Shown in pieces: positions 53,436 through 62,795 of a stretch of DNA of 64,000 nucleotides (the stretch's first letter is position 1; every line of letters begins with the position of its first letter). The notes below the pieces were generated by a model. It was not told the origin of the DNA. It saw only the letters and a program-made list of their open reading frames with translations, and did no database searches. Made by a program: the position numbers and the translations under genes. This stretch comes from Pseudomonas izuensis (lineage in GTDB: Bacteria; Pseudomonadota; Gammaproteobacteria; Pseudomonadales; Pseudomonadaceae), in contig NZ_WTFT01000038.1 in NCBI RefSeq assembly GCF_009861505.1, forward strand, positions 32,340-96,339, read 5' to 3'.

Positions 53436-56400
53436 TCATGCCTCAACAGTGAAAGGCACCTCGACCCTTTGCACCTTCGCCCTATCCATCGCTTGTTGCG
53501 TCAATTGCTTGAGCAAGTCGTCCCTCTCGCTTTTGATCACCGAGTACTGTTCCGTGAATTCGTCATCGGTCATGACCCGGCCTGGGACATATTCGCTTTC
53601 AGATTTGCCCAACTCATGCGCCAACGTTTTGATTTGCGCAGTCAAACGGTCCCTTTCCTCAGGTGACAGATCCGCATCGGCAGCCCTTTCGTCCAGCGCT
53701 GACTTGAACTCATAAAGCGTATTCATTCGTCGATCGAAGGACTCGAAACTCGCCCGATGGGTGTCCTCCACCCAGGAATTCCAGAAGGGTTGTTCGGCAA
53801 TCGAATCCCGCAGCAAATCGCCTTCCTCCAGCGCCAGAACCCTCAAGCGTGCAGCTTCGATCATCGGCGGAGTAACGCCCGCGATACCGCGAAACTGCAT
53901 GCTCCTGGCCTGCCAAGGCAAGTCGAGCCCATTCTGCGCTTGCGGCTTCGCCAATTCGGTGGTGAACGCCAGGTGAACTTCGACCACATCAATGGTTCCT
54001 GTCACATCACCGTCGGCACCCACCCGGCGAATCTGCTCACCGTTCGCCACGCGCTCCGCAATATGGTGCTCGGCGATCCGTTCGATCTCGTCCAGGCGCG
54101 ACTTGCCCTTGGCCAGGCTGACCAGTTCGGCCTCGATCAACCCCGGATTCGCCAATCCATACGCTTCGTGGACAAGCACTTTCATGCCCAGCACATTGAA
54201 CAGTTGCGTCGCGCCATCGACACACTGGGTTCGCGCCACGGCTTCGGCAAAAATCGTCGTGCGTAATTCGCTGTCTTCTGACATGGCCTCCAGCATGCGC
54301 CAGACCCTGGCGGTCAGTTCTAACCGGTAGCTGCCGCCAGCCTTGAAGTCGGCAGACTGAGTCAGCCTCCGAATCTCGTCGAAGAAGGCTTCAGAGTTGA
54401 ATTCATCTTCAACGTCATTCCAGATGGGCTGCCAGGCCTGCCACTGTTGCTCGGTCATGCCTTCTGCCCACGCGGAGCTGTCCACTGTGCCTCTGGGCGG
54501 GTAAGGACGCTCTGGATCCAGCCCCATCGATTCGGTATAGAACTTGAGCTTCTCCAGATTCTCCGGTGACAGCCATTGCGGCTCGCGACTCAGCAACGTA
54601 CGCGCCAGCAACTCGGCGCGGAAGGAACCCGGGGCAACGTCCGGTATTCGACTGATCGGGTTATTGCGCATGTCCAGATAGATGTTGCGCGGACGCGCTT
54701 GGGCGAACAGTCCGGTCGGCCAACTGTCGATGCCGGTGCTCTCCAGAATCAATACCTGCAACTTCGGCATCCGGCTGATATCGGGCAGTAACCCCAGCGG
54801 ATTCGCTCTCAATCCCAGCGACTTGAGCCAGATCAAGCCTTTCAAACAGTCGACCGCCGCATGGGTCAACTCGATCCTGTTGTCGTTCAATATGAGGTGC
54901 TCGAGTTGGCGCAAATTGCCGATGATCGGCGGCAGGCGATTTAACTGGTTATGCCCCAGATCCAGTACGCGCAGACGGCGAAATGGCTTGATGAACGCCT
55001 CATGAGTGTTGAGCAAGTTGCAATTGCGCAGGCTCAGACTGGTGACGTGATCGAAGTTGGCGCCCAGGCGCGGCATGTTCGCCAAGTGATTCATGGGCAC
55101 ACCATCAAGCTTGAGCATCTGCGGGCGGACGATACCTGGAACGACCTCCCCGTCAGGGCCGGTTCGTTGCCAGCACTGCCGGACCGCCCTATAGAACAGT
55201 TCTCTGGATCGCAACTCCGCCATGCCCGCCGGGCTCAACCGATGAGCAAATGGCAGTGAATCCATCCAGACCCTGAACTTGTAGTTCAGCTCATTGAATT
55301 CGTCCTCCAGTGCACTCACTCGCTGATCGGCCAGCTCACCGAAGTCGGCCAGCATCGTACCAACCTGTTCTTCGGTAAACGCCGGATACAGGGAGCCGAG
55401 CCGTGTTTGCAACATTGATCTGTCGCCGAGTTGCCGGTAACCCTCCATCCCGCCGCGAAGGCGCATGGTCTGCGGATCATAAGCCGGCTTGCGGATAGGG
55501 TGCTCGGCCAGAACCGACTCGAAATGCTCATGACTCAACGGTGAGCTTCGTATTGCCTGCTTCAGCCGCCCACCTTCGTAAATGTCATACCCAAGGGCTT
55601 CCCGCTCGCTGTCCGGCAACGCATGTAATACCGATGCATAGAAATCGTCGGCGCCATGCAGGTGCTGGTCCTGTTCGTCACGTGCCTCGTACCGCCCGTT
55701 TTCGTCGCATACCAGAACTTTGCGCACAGGTGCATCGTCGGGACCAACACTGGCGTACAACTCACCACTGAACGAATACCCACGAATCTCGATGCGCATA
55801 TTTTCCGACCAACCCGGCAAGTTGGCCAACGACGCCAGTTCAAGTCTGCGGGTGTCGTTGTTTGCCAGGCGCTCAAGGTAGAGGCCTTCATAAGCCCGGC
55901 TCAACCGCACGCGCGCCTGGGCCATTCGAGCTTGTTCACGCAGGCGCAAGGGTAGGCTCTGTTTTTCTGCCAGGTGCCGCAAATCCACGGGGTCTGCCTT
56001 GAGTACCAGCTCTTCGGCGACACTGGCCGGCAACTGTGGATACTCGCTGACCAACCAGTTGGCCCGGCTATCGGCGCTGACATTGCCTTGCCTGTAAAGC
56101 GCCTCGAATCGTCCGACGTCGCCGGTATCTGCCCACAGCTTGTATCGCTTGAAAGTGTCAACCAGCATCGCCGGTGGCAATTGATGCTCGACATGCAAGC
56201 GGCGCAATGCGTTTTCCTGCACGCCGCTGACGGTCAGCACCTGTTCGAGGCTTTCATCGGACCATGCCTGAGCCTCAGGCCCCAAGCGGCGCAGCAGCCG
56301 GAGTTTGTCCCATTCAAGCGGCTGGTCGAGTTCGGTCCTCCAGCTTCCGGCGCCGTTATGCTCCAGCACAGGCTGATAAGCCCCTGGCCGGGTGGGATGC

Positions 56401-58358
56401 TGCAGACGGTATCGCCCGGTTTCGGCATCCTGCCTGACCACATAATGCTGATCATCGAGACGCAGGACCTGCTGATCTTCATGCAGGTGAAGCCCCAGAC
56501 CGTTTGCCCGGGATTCTTCGGGCAGCGTAAGCGGATGTCGGTAGGGCGTCAGATCAGGGCTCCACAGGCGCTCCTTGCCCTTGAATTGCACAGGCTTGAG
56601 ATTCTCGACGAAGGGCGAAACCTTGACCGGCTTCACGGCGCCCGTGGGCAATACATGTCCGGCGCCCATCAGGGCCAATTGCGCGAAGTTGATCAGCACG
56701 CCGTTGATGTGGGCCCCTGCCTCTTCCCTGTCGCCTTTGCTCCAGTCCTCGATACCTTCGGCCAGCCCCGCCAGCATTTGCGCAACCATGACGCCCAGCA
56801 CCGCCTCGCCCAACCCCGGGACCAGCATCGCGGCGAAGCTGAATACGTTCCAGCCAATGTCCAGGTAACTGGCCAGGCGCTTCCAGCGGGTGGCAGCATC
56901 TTCATCGTCGGTCGGCACGGCGATCTGTCGGGCATCGGCCAACGCCTTATCCCGACGTTCCCGAAACAACGTTATCCACAGGTCGCCGTCGATAACGTTG
57001 GTAATGGGTTCCGCGTTGGGGTTTTCGATGGCGGTCTCGCGCCACCAGGGCCCCATGTCGAGGGGGTCTCGTTGCTGCCAGGAGATGGTCTTCAAGCGTT
57101 CGTTGACACGAGCGAAAAATCGACCTTTGTCCTTCTGCGCCACGAAACGGCTGAAGAATGCCTGGTACTGCGGGTCTCGCAGCTGTCCGATCAGCGTTTT
57201 CATGAAGTCCGCCAGAGAGTCATATTCCCTCAACGGATGATCCGGATCGTCGGGGATGTAGGCGATCAATGGGCCACTCAAGCGGCTCTGTTGATAAATA
57301 TCTTCATCGCGAAGCCATTCATCCTTCACGCCCTCGGGTCCATTGGCAAAGAACGCCTGGAGCAACTTGAATTGCTCGTACCCATCACCAGGTAGCACAG
57401 GAATGTGTCGGGACCAGTCAGTCCAGAACATCAAGTGATCTGGCGTCAAGGCATCGATGGCCTTTTTCACGGTCGATGGCTCGCTCACCGCACTGAAAAG
57501 CACAACACCTGTAAGTCTGAATCCCATCAAGGACAGACGATGATTGTGCAGGGGGCGTCCATTCAGCGTGATACCGGATTGGCCTTCCACCACTTCTCGA
57601 AGCCGGGCATAGGCACGGGCACTGACTTCGCCTTTCATGCGAGCGATAAACGAAAACAACTTGAAGGTTGCTTTTTCACTGGCAACCGAACGCTCCTGCA
57701 CAGCGTGCCGCTGCGTTTTGTTTGACGGCGCCAATCGCGCCTTTAAATAAGTTTGATATTGCCCACCGATATCCAGCTTGCGGCACACACTGGCGAACTT
57801 CTCAGGCGTAATTTCATTGACATGTAGCAAGCCTCCCTGAGCGTCATTTTTATACACACCGGATCCACTGCGGAACGCTCCCACCAGGGTTTCCGCTTCT
57901 TCAAAATTATGCAGGGCCGACGCAAGCAACGAACTGCGGCGGATACGGCTGACACCGGTGTCTATACCGAACACAAGGTTATCGGGTACATAAAGTTGCA
58001 GCGATAAATCGTCCGGGTTTTCGCCAATGTTGAAGTTTTCCTTCAATGCATTGCTGAGCAATGGCTTGGCAAAAACCTCAATCTCATGCTGCAGGTTATC
58101 AAGCACTTCATCGAGTTCACCTTGTACACGCCAGCGTTCATCGATCAACGCTTTAAGCTGCTGCCGATTCACCTCCCGTGTGTTCATGTACCAATCCGGC
58201 ATCCCGGGGTTCAGATTCAGCATGGATCCAAGCATGACATTCGATGCCTGTTTTATTGCATTGGGGATGATGCCGGCCACTCGATGCGCGTGAATGCTTT
58301 TATTAACGGCTGGTATAGGTAAAGCGGTCGTCGAAGTGCTTCCTTGCAAATCGGCCAT
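53436..58358 (-). CDS. Giant DUF6543–LRR–NEL protein, candidate E3 ubiquitin ligase effector
   Basis: The 1640-residue protein has a helical N-terminus (~1–250) and a DUF6543-type region with a hydrophobic hairpin near 495–565 (FSFAAMLVPGLGEAVLGVMVAQML). Middle helical domains follow (~600–1080), then about six leucine-rich repeats (~1110–1260; LRVLDLGHNQLNRLPPIIG, LEHLILNDNRIEL). A NEL ubiquitin-ligase domain ends it, with the presumed catalytic Cys1379 in TQCVDGATQLFNVLG (codon 54222–54224). NEL ligases such as IpaH and SspH act inside eukaryotic cells. ATG 58358 has AAAGG eight bases upstream and is preferred over a TTG 54 bases earlier. Export route and host target are not shown. It is followed by an intrinsic terminator and has a split paralogue downstream. 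Confidence 0.88.
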   Translation of the reverse strand: MADLQGSTSTTALPIPAVNKSIHAHRVAGIIPNAIKQASNVMLGSMLNLNPGMPDWYMNTREVNRQQLKALIDERWRVQGELDEVLDNLQHEIEVFAKPLLSNALKENFNIGENPDDLSLQLYVPDNLVFGIDTGVSRIRRSSLLASALHNFEEAETLVGAFRSGSGVYKNDAQGGLLHVNEITPEKFASVCRKLDIGGQYQTYLKARLAPSNKTQRHAVQERSVASEKATFKLFSFIARMKGEVSARAYARLREVVEGQSGITLNGRPLHNHRLSLMGFRLTGVVLFSAVSEPSTVKKAIDALTPDHLMFWTDWSRHIPVLPGDGYEQFKLLQAFFANGPEGVKDEWLRDEDIYQQSRLSGPLIAYIPDDPDHPLREYDSLADFMKTLIGQLRDPQYQAFFSRFVAQKDKGRFFARVNERLKTISWQQRDPLDMGPWWRETAIENPNAEPITNVIDGDLWITLFRERRDKALADARQIAVPTDDEDAATRWKRLASYLDIGWNVFSFAAMLVPGLGEAVLGVMVAQMLAGLAEGIEDWSKGDREEAGAHINGVLINFAQLALMGAGHVLPTGAVKPVKVSPFVENLKPVQFKGKERLWSPDLTPYRHPLTLPEESRANGLGLHLHEDQQVLRLDDQHYVVRQDAETGRYRLQHPTRPGAYQPVLEHNGAGSWRTELDQPLEWDKLRLLRRLGPEAQAWSDESLEQVLTVSGVQENALRRLHVEHQLPPAMLVDTFKRYKLWADTGDVGRFEALYRQGNVSADSRANWLVSEYPQLPASVAEELVLKADPVDLRHLAEKQSLPLRLREQARMAQARVRLSRAYEGLYLERLANNDTRRLELASLANLPGWSENMRIEIRGYSFSGELYASVGPDDAPVRKVLVCDENGRYEARDEQDQHLHGADDFYASVLHALPDSEREALGYDIYEGGRLKQAIRSSPLSHEHFESVLAEHPIRKPAYDPQTMRLRGGMEGYRQLGDRSMLQTRLGSLYPAFTEEQVGTMLADFGELADQRVSALEDEFNELNYKFRVWMDSLPFAHRLSPAGMAELRSRELFYRAVRQCWQRTGPDGEVVPGIVRPQMLKLDGVPMNHLANMPRLGANFDHVTSLSLRNCNLLNTHEAFIKPFRRLRVLDLGHNQLNRLPPIIGNLRQLEHLILNDNRIELTHAAVDCLKGLIWLKSLGLRANPLGLLPDISRMPKLQVLILESTGIDSWPTGLFAQARPRNIYLDMRNNPISRIPDVAPGSFRAELLARTLLSREPQWLSPENLEKLKFYTESMGLDPERPYPPRGTVDSSAWAEGMTEQQWQAWQPIWNDVEDEFNSEAFFDEIRRLTQSADFKAGGSYRLELTARVWRMLEAMSEDSELRTTIFAEAVARTQCVDGATQLFNVLGMKVLVHEAYGLANPGLIEAELVSLAKGKSRLDEIERIAEHHIAERVANGEQIRRVGADGDVTGTIDVVEVHLAFTTELAKPQAQNGLDLPWQARSMQFRGIAGVTPPMIEAARLRVLALEEGDLLRDSIAEQPFWNSWVEDTHRASFESFDRRMNTLYEFKSALDERAADADLSPEERDRLTAQIKTLAHELGKSESEYVPGRVMTDDEFTEQYSVIKSERDDLLKQLTQQAMDRAKVQRVEVPFTVEA

Positions 58359-58391
58359 GGTTAAAACCTTTATATGAAAAATGGAGTCATT

Positions 58392-58428
58392 AGCGTATTC
58401 GCGCGGCTCCAAAACAAAAGTCCGAATA
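58392..58428 (-). promoter_or_regulatory. Conserved upstream element of the intact effector gene
   Basis: Counterpart of the element at 53338–53373, at the same 34-base distance from its start codon. The two share CTCC followed by an A-rich run, AAAG and AATA. Confidence 0.5.
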
Positions 58429-58602
58429 CCTGCTGGTTACAGGCAGAAAAGCCCCTAAATCGTTCGAAAAGCAGGTTTACACATACATCTATGCACCACC
58501 TCGGCAAGCCCACCTTGTGCTGCCCGTCTGCGTCGCTTTAATTCCGGCCCAAAGGAGCTAATATTTCGACTCGACTCGCCTTCACATGCTCAGGACTCCG
58601 CC

Positions 58603-59751
58603 ATGCGCTTACCCGATTTCATCACGCAACAGGCGGACCATATCGTCGATGAATGGGAGCAGTTCGCCAAAACCATTACTCCCTCGGCCGAATACATGGA
58701 TCGAGTGGCCCTGCGCGACCACGCCAAGGCCATTTTGCTGGCGGCCGTGCAGGACATGACCAAGCCGCAGAGCGCCAATGAGCAGATGGCCAAAGCCAGG
58801 GGTGATGGCCCGGAGAAAACCCCGAGCCTCGACGAAGCCGGGGCCAGCCATGGCGAACTGCGGCATACCGTGGGGTTCGACCTGGTACAGATGACCAGCG
58901 AGTTCCGCCACCTGCGCGCCTGTGTGATTCGCTTGTGGGTCGAGAGCCTGGAATCACCGGACATGGCGTACTTCCAGGACATGATCCGTTTCAACGAAGC
59001 CATCGACGAAGCCCTCGCCGAGTCCACGGCGGCCTATGCCGAACAGGTCAATCGTTCGCGGGACATTTTCCTGGCAATACTCGGCCATGACCTGCGCGCG
59101 CCCTTGCAAGCGGTGAGCATGTCCACCGAATTACTGATGTGCAAAGTACAGCTGGAGGGCGATGCACTGACCTGCGTCAACAACATCAAACGCGGCACGC
59201 GGCACATGGCGGTGATGGTCAATGATTTGCTGGAACTGGTGCGCAGTCGCCTGGGCAAAAGCCTGCCCATAGACCCGGTGCCCATGGACCTGGCTGCCGT
59301 GGCGCATGAAGCGATTGCCCAGGCCTGCGCGGGAAACCCGGAGTGCGATCCGACGCTGGACGTAGCGGGTGACATGCAAGGCAACTGGGATGCCGCGCGG
59401 TTGAGTCAGTTGCTGCAAAATCTTATCGGCAATGCCTTGCAGCATGGCTCGACCAAAGGCGATATAACGCTGACGCTCATCGGCGAGCCAGACACCGTTC
59501 GCCTTACGGTGCACAACTACGGCACCCCGATCGCCGAACAGGACATCGGCACGATCTTCGACCCGCTGATACGCAGCGCCGACGAAGAACTTGGCCGGCC
59601 GTCCACCAGCCTCGGGCTGGGTTTGTTCATCGTCAAGGAAGTGGTTGATGCGCACGGCGGGACGGTGGAGGTCAGTTCCAGCGAATTGGAGGGGACGTTG
59701 TTTACCGTGGTGTTGCCCAGAAAAGTGGGCGTGCAAGGTATTGATCTGTAG
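58603..59751 (+). CDS. Orphan cytoplasmic sensor histidine kinase
   Basis: The 382 residues have no membrane helix. The N-terminal ~150 residues resemble the RsbRD-type helical sensor domain (ADHIVDEWEQFAKTI, HGELRHTVGFDLVQMTSEFRHLR). A HisKA dimerisation domain follows, with the phospho-His in FLAILGHDLRAPLQAV, and then a HATPase with LLQNLIGNALQHGS (N box), TPIAEQDIGTIFDP and SLGLGLFIVKEVVDAHGG (G box). No response regulator gene lies next to it, so its partner is unknown. The ATG has AGGA upstream. A REP pair follows the stop. Confidence 0.88.
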   Translation: MRLPDFITQQADHIVDEWEQFAKTITPSAEYMDRVALRDHAKAILLAAVQDMTKPQSANEQMAKARGDGPEKTPSLDEAGASHGELRHTVGFDLVQMTSEFRHLRACVIRLWVESLESPDMAYFQDMIRFNEAIDEALAESTAAYAEQVNRSRDIFLAILGHDLRAPLQAVSMSTELLMCKVQLEGDALTCVNNIKRGTRHMAVMVNDLLELVRSRLGKSLPIDPVPMDLAAVAHEAIAQACAGNPECDPTLDVAGDMQGNWDAARLSQLLQNLIGNALQHGSTKGDITLTLIGEPDTVRLTVHNYGTPIAEQDIGTIFDPLIRSADEELGRPSTSLGLGLFIVKEVVDAHGGTVEVSSSELEGTLFTVVLPRKVGVQGIDL

Positions 59752-59814
59752 GAGCCTGGCTTGCCGGCGATAGCGCCCGCAAGATCGTTAGCGCTGGCAA
59801 GCCAGGCTCCAGCA
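59747..59814. repeat. REP pair (REPIN), diverged 'CTGGCTTGCC(A/G)G' copy
   Basis: Arms 59747–59772 (CTGTAGGAGCCTGGCTTGCC...) and 59789–59814 are inverted with a few mismatches. It starts inside the last codons of the kinase gene and lies before cbpM. Confidence 0.88.
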
Positions 59815-59836
59815 GGATGGATATGGGATTCATCTT

Positions 59837-60142
59837 TTATTCAACCACCAACCGCCCCAACCGCTGCTTGAGCATCCGGTTCTCCGCCCGCAGCTGCTGG
59901 ACCTCTTCCAGCAGGTCCAGCGCCAGGGCGACGCCTTCCCAGTCCAGCTCCAGGTCATGGCGCAGCTTGGCGGCCCGTTTGGCCAGGGCCAGTTCGTAAT
60001 CGGTGAAACGCCAGTCCTTGGGCACGGCGCCCTGAGGTTCGAGGATGCCGTGCTCGACGATCTCGATCACGTAGACGTCCGACAGCTCGGTCGCCTCACA
60101 GAATTCTGCCAGGTCCAGTTGAACGATCAGGGGACTGCTCAT
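59837..60142 (-). CDS. cbpM: Chaperone modulator CbpM
   Basis: A 101-residue MerR-like regulator that binds the J domain of CbpA and inhibits it. The sequence LDLAEFCEATELSDVYVIEIVEHGILEPQG and the C-terminal coiled coil LDLLEEVQQLRAENRMLKQRLGRL match CbpM. The ATG has AAGGAG eight bases upstream. It follows cbpA by 24 bases on the same strand, as in Escherichia coli. Confidence 0.93.
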   Translation of the reverse strand: MSSPLIVQLDLAEFCEATELSDVYVIEIVEHGILEPQGAVPKDWRFTDYELALAKRAAKLRHDLELDWEGVALALDLLEEVQQLRAENRMLKQRLGRLVVE

Positions 60143-60166
60143 AGTCAGTAGCTCCTTGGTTCCAAA

Positions 60167-61111
60167 TCAGAAGTGCTCTCTGGGGTCGAACGCAGCTTTC
60201 TTCGCCAGTTCCTGCCACAAGGCCTTGATGTCATCGTCGGATTTTTTCGGCATGACAGCCTTCAGTTGCACGAACAGGTAACCCCGCTCACCGGCCTTGT
60301 TCATCAAACCGTGCCCCTTGGCGCGCATGCGCTGGCCATTCTGGCTGCCGGCCGGGACCTTGAGGTTGATCTTGCCGGTCAGGGTCGGCACGGCGACTTC
60401 GGTGCCCAGCGCCAGCTCCCACGGTGCCAGCGGCAGCGTGATGATCAGGTTTTCGCCCTCGACGTCGAATTTCGGGTGCGGCGCGAAACGAATCGTCAAG
60501 TACAGGTCGCCGTTGGCGCCACCGCCGACGCCCGGTGCACCCTGGCCCTTGAGGCGGATGCGCTCGCCGTCGGTCACGCCGGCGGGGATTTTCACGTTCA
60601 GGCTTTTAGGGGTGTTGCTCACGTGCTGGCCGGCCGCGTTGTATTGCGGCACCTGGAAGGTGACCTTCTTCGACTCGTTGGACAGGGTTTCTTCGAGAAA
60701 AACCCCCAGCTCCATTTCCACGTCCTGCCCTCGACGCCCGGTGCTGCGACGCGACTGCCCACCACCGAAACCAGGGCCACGGTTACCGAAGATCGAACTG
60801 AAGAAATCCGAAAAATCGCCGGTGTCCTGGCCTCCGCCGCCGAACCCGCCACGACTCTGCCATCCCGGTGGTCCCTGGAAGGGCTGACCGTGCTGGCCAT
60901 AGCGGCGCAAATCGTCGTATTCGGCGCGTTTGTCGGCGCTTTTCAGCGCTTCATAGGCTTCGGACGCATCCTTGAACTTGGACTCGGCGTCCTTTTCCTT
61001 GCTGACGTCGGGGTGGTATTTGCGCGCCAGCTTGCGATAGGCCGCCTTGATCGCCTTGTCGTCAGCCGTCGGCTCCACACCGAGAATCTTGTAATAGTCT
61101 TTGAAGTCCAT
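60167..61111 (-). CDS. cbpA: Curved DNA-binding protein CbpA (DnaJ-like co-chaperone)
   Basis: A J-domain co-chaperone of Hsp70 that also binds curved DNA in stationary phase. The 314 residues comprise a J domain (1–~70; MDFKDYYKILGVEP, HPD in KYHPDVSKEKDAES), a Gly/Phe-rich linker (~75–118) and two C-terminal beta domains. No zinc finger is present, as expected for CbpA. I start at ATG 61111 because the family opens MDFKDYY; an ATG five codons earlier is also possible. It is divergent from an Hsp70-type gene, a plausible partner. Confidence 0.94.
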   Translation of the reverse strand: MDFKDYYKILGVEPTADDKAIKAAYRKLARKYHPDVSKEKDAESKFKDASEAYEALKSADKRAEYDDLRRYGQHGQPFQGPPGWQSRGGFGGGGQDTGDFSDFFSSIFGNRGPGFGGGQSRRSTGRRGQDVEMELGVFLEETLSNESKKVTFQVPQYNAAGQHVSNTPKSLNVKIPAGVTDGERIRLKGQGAPGVGGGANGDLYLTIRFAPHPKFDVEGENLIITLPLAPWELALGTEVAVPTLTGKINLKVPAGSQNGQRMRAKGHGLMNKAGERGYLFVQLKAVMPKKSDDDIKALWQELAKKAAFDPREHF

Positions 61112-61406
61112 CGCGGGAATCACCATCCGTTATCGAAGTCGCGCCACCTGCCACAGCATGCGCTTGATTGCAGCGCAGAGGTTGACCGATCTCAAGGTTG
61201 TGACCGGGCAGCGCATCAGAAGTTTATCGGCAGCAGGCGGGGCGACTTGCGCTCGCCCCGGGCTGTCCGGTTGATGCAGGGTAGTTTGGGGGTGATGGCG
61301 CGTCTTTCAAGCGGTGAACGGCAAGATTTAGCGGATAACCGGCCTTCGATTCTGTGCCGCACTGGCATACACTGCGCGGCCGTTTTTTAACCGGAACTCG
61401 AAAGAC

Positions 61407-62681
61407 ATGAAAAACGCATCTCCAGCCCGTGCCGTGGGCATCGACTTTGGCACGTCCAACTCCACCGTCGGCTGGCTGCGCCCCGGCGTGGAAACGCTGA
61501 TCGCGCTGGAGGACGACAAGATCACCCTGCCCTCGGTGGTCTTTTTCAACCTGGAAGAACGCCGCCCGGTGTACGGCCGGCTGGCGCTGCACGAGTACCT
61601 GGAAGGCTACGAAGGCCGCCTGATGCGCTCGCTCAAGAGCCTGCTGGGTTCCAAGCTGATCAAGCACGACACCAGCGTCCTGGGCACGGCCATGCCGTTC
61701 AAGGACCTGCTCGGGCTGTTCATTGGTCAGCTGAAGCAGCGCGCCGAAGCCGCCGCCGGTCGGGAATTCGAAGAGGTGGTACTGGGTCGGCCGGTGTTTT
61801 TTGTCGACGACGATCCGATGGCGGACAAGGAAGCCGAAGACACGCTGGTGGATGTGGCGCGCAAGATCGGTTTCAAGGAAGTCTCGTTCCAGTTCGAACC
61901 GATCGCGGCTGCTTTCGACTATGAGTCGACCATCGAGAAAGAAGAGCTAGTGCTGATCGTCGACATCGGCGGGGGTACATCGGACTTCTCGCTGGTACGC
62001 CTGTCTCCCGAGCGTCGGGGTGTGGATAACCGTCACGAAGACATCCTGGCCACCGGCGGTGTGCACATCGGCGGGACCGATTTCGACAAGCAATTGAGCC
62101 TGCAGGGCCTCATGCCGCTGTTCGGCTACGGTAGCCGGATGAAAAGCGGCGCCTACATGCCCACCAGCCACCACATGAACCTGGCGACCTGGCACACCAT
62201 CAACTCGGTGTACTCGCAAAAATCGCAACTGGCGCTGGGCAGCATGCGCTATGACATCGAAGACACCGGCGGCATCGATCGCCTGTTCAAGCTGATCGAA
62301 CAGCGTGCCGGGCACTGGCTGGCCATGCTGACAGAGGAAACCAAGATTGAGCTGACCCATGTCGATAGCCGTATCGTCCCGCTGGATCGCATCGAACCGG
62401 GTTTGAGCGTGGAACTGAGCCGTGCGCTGTTTGAATCAGCCATCGACAATTTGCTGGAACGCGTGCGCAACAGCGTCAGCCAATTGCTGGCGGATGCCGA
62501 TGTGCGGGTCGATCAGGTGGATACGGTGTTCTTCACCGGCGGTTCGAGCGGTATTCCGGCGCTGCGCAACAGCGTTTCGGCGATGCTGCCGAATGCGCGG
62601 CATGTGGAAGGCAATATCTTTGGCAGCATCGGCAGTGGTTTGGCGATTGAAGCGGCCAAGCGCTACGGTTCGATGGACTGA
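61407..62681 (+). CDS. Hsp70-family protein of the YegD type
   Basis: A short Hsp70-like ATPase of 424 residues with the nucleotide-binding half only. The phosphate loops are GIDFGTSNSTVGWL and LIVDIGGGTSDFSLV, and the adenosine motif is FFTGGSSGIPALRN. There is no room for a full substrate-binding domain. YegD proteins have no firmly established client. It is divergent from cbpA-cbpM, and the 295-base gap between them should hold both promoters. I saw no clear hexamers there. Confidence 0.9.
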   Translation: MKNASPARAVGIDFGTSNSTVGWLRPGVETLIALEDDKITLPSVVFFNLEERRPVYGRLALHEYLEGYEGRLMRSLKSLLGSKLIKHDTSVLGTAMPFKDLLGLFIGQLKQRAEAAAGREFEEVVLGRPVFFVDDDPMADKEAEDTLVDVARKIGFKEVSFQFEPIAAAFDYESTIEKEELVLIVDIGGGTSDFSLVRLSPERRGVDNRHEDILATGGVHIGGTDFDKQLSLQGLMPLFGYGSRMKSGAYMPTSHHMNLATWHTINSVYSQKSQLALGSMRYDIEDTGGIDRLFKLIEQRAGHWLAMLTEETKIELTHVDSRIVPLDRIEPGLSVELSRALFESAIDNLLERVRNSVSQLLADADVRVDQVDTVFFTGGSSGIPALRNSVSAMLPNARHVEGNIFGSIGSGLAIEAAKRYGSMD

Positions 62682-62699
62682 TCCAATATCGAGGCGCCT

Positions 62700-62769
62700 C
62701 CATCGCGAGCAGGCTCACTCCTACAGGGGAACGCATTCCAACGTGGGAGTGAGCCTGCTCGCGATGGGG
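62700..62769. repeat. REP pair (REPIN), 'GAGCCTGCTCGCGA' subtype
   Basis: Arms 62700–62727 (CCATCGCGAGCAGGCTCACTC...) and 62742–62769 are inverted around a ~14-base loop between the Hsp70 gene and the convergent membrane-protein gene. Confidence 0.93.
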
Positions 62770-62795
62770 CCATATCAGGCACTACAACTGCCTGA

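Noticed and set aside
58359..58602. Hrp box (type III regulon) upstream of the effector genes
   Set aside because: No GGAACC-N15/16-CCAC pattern was found here or in 53305–53435.
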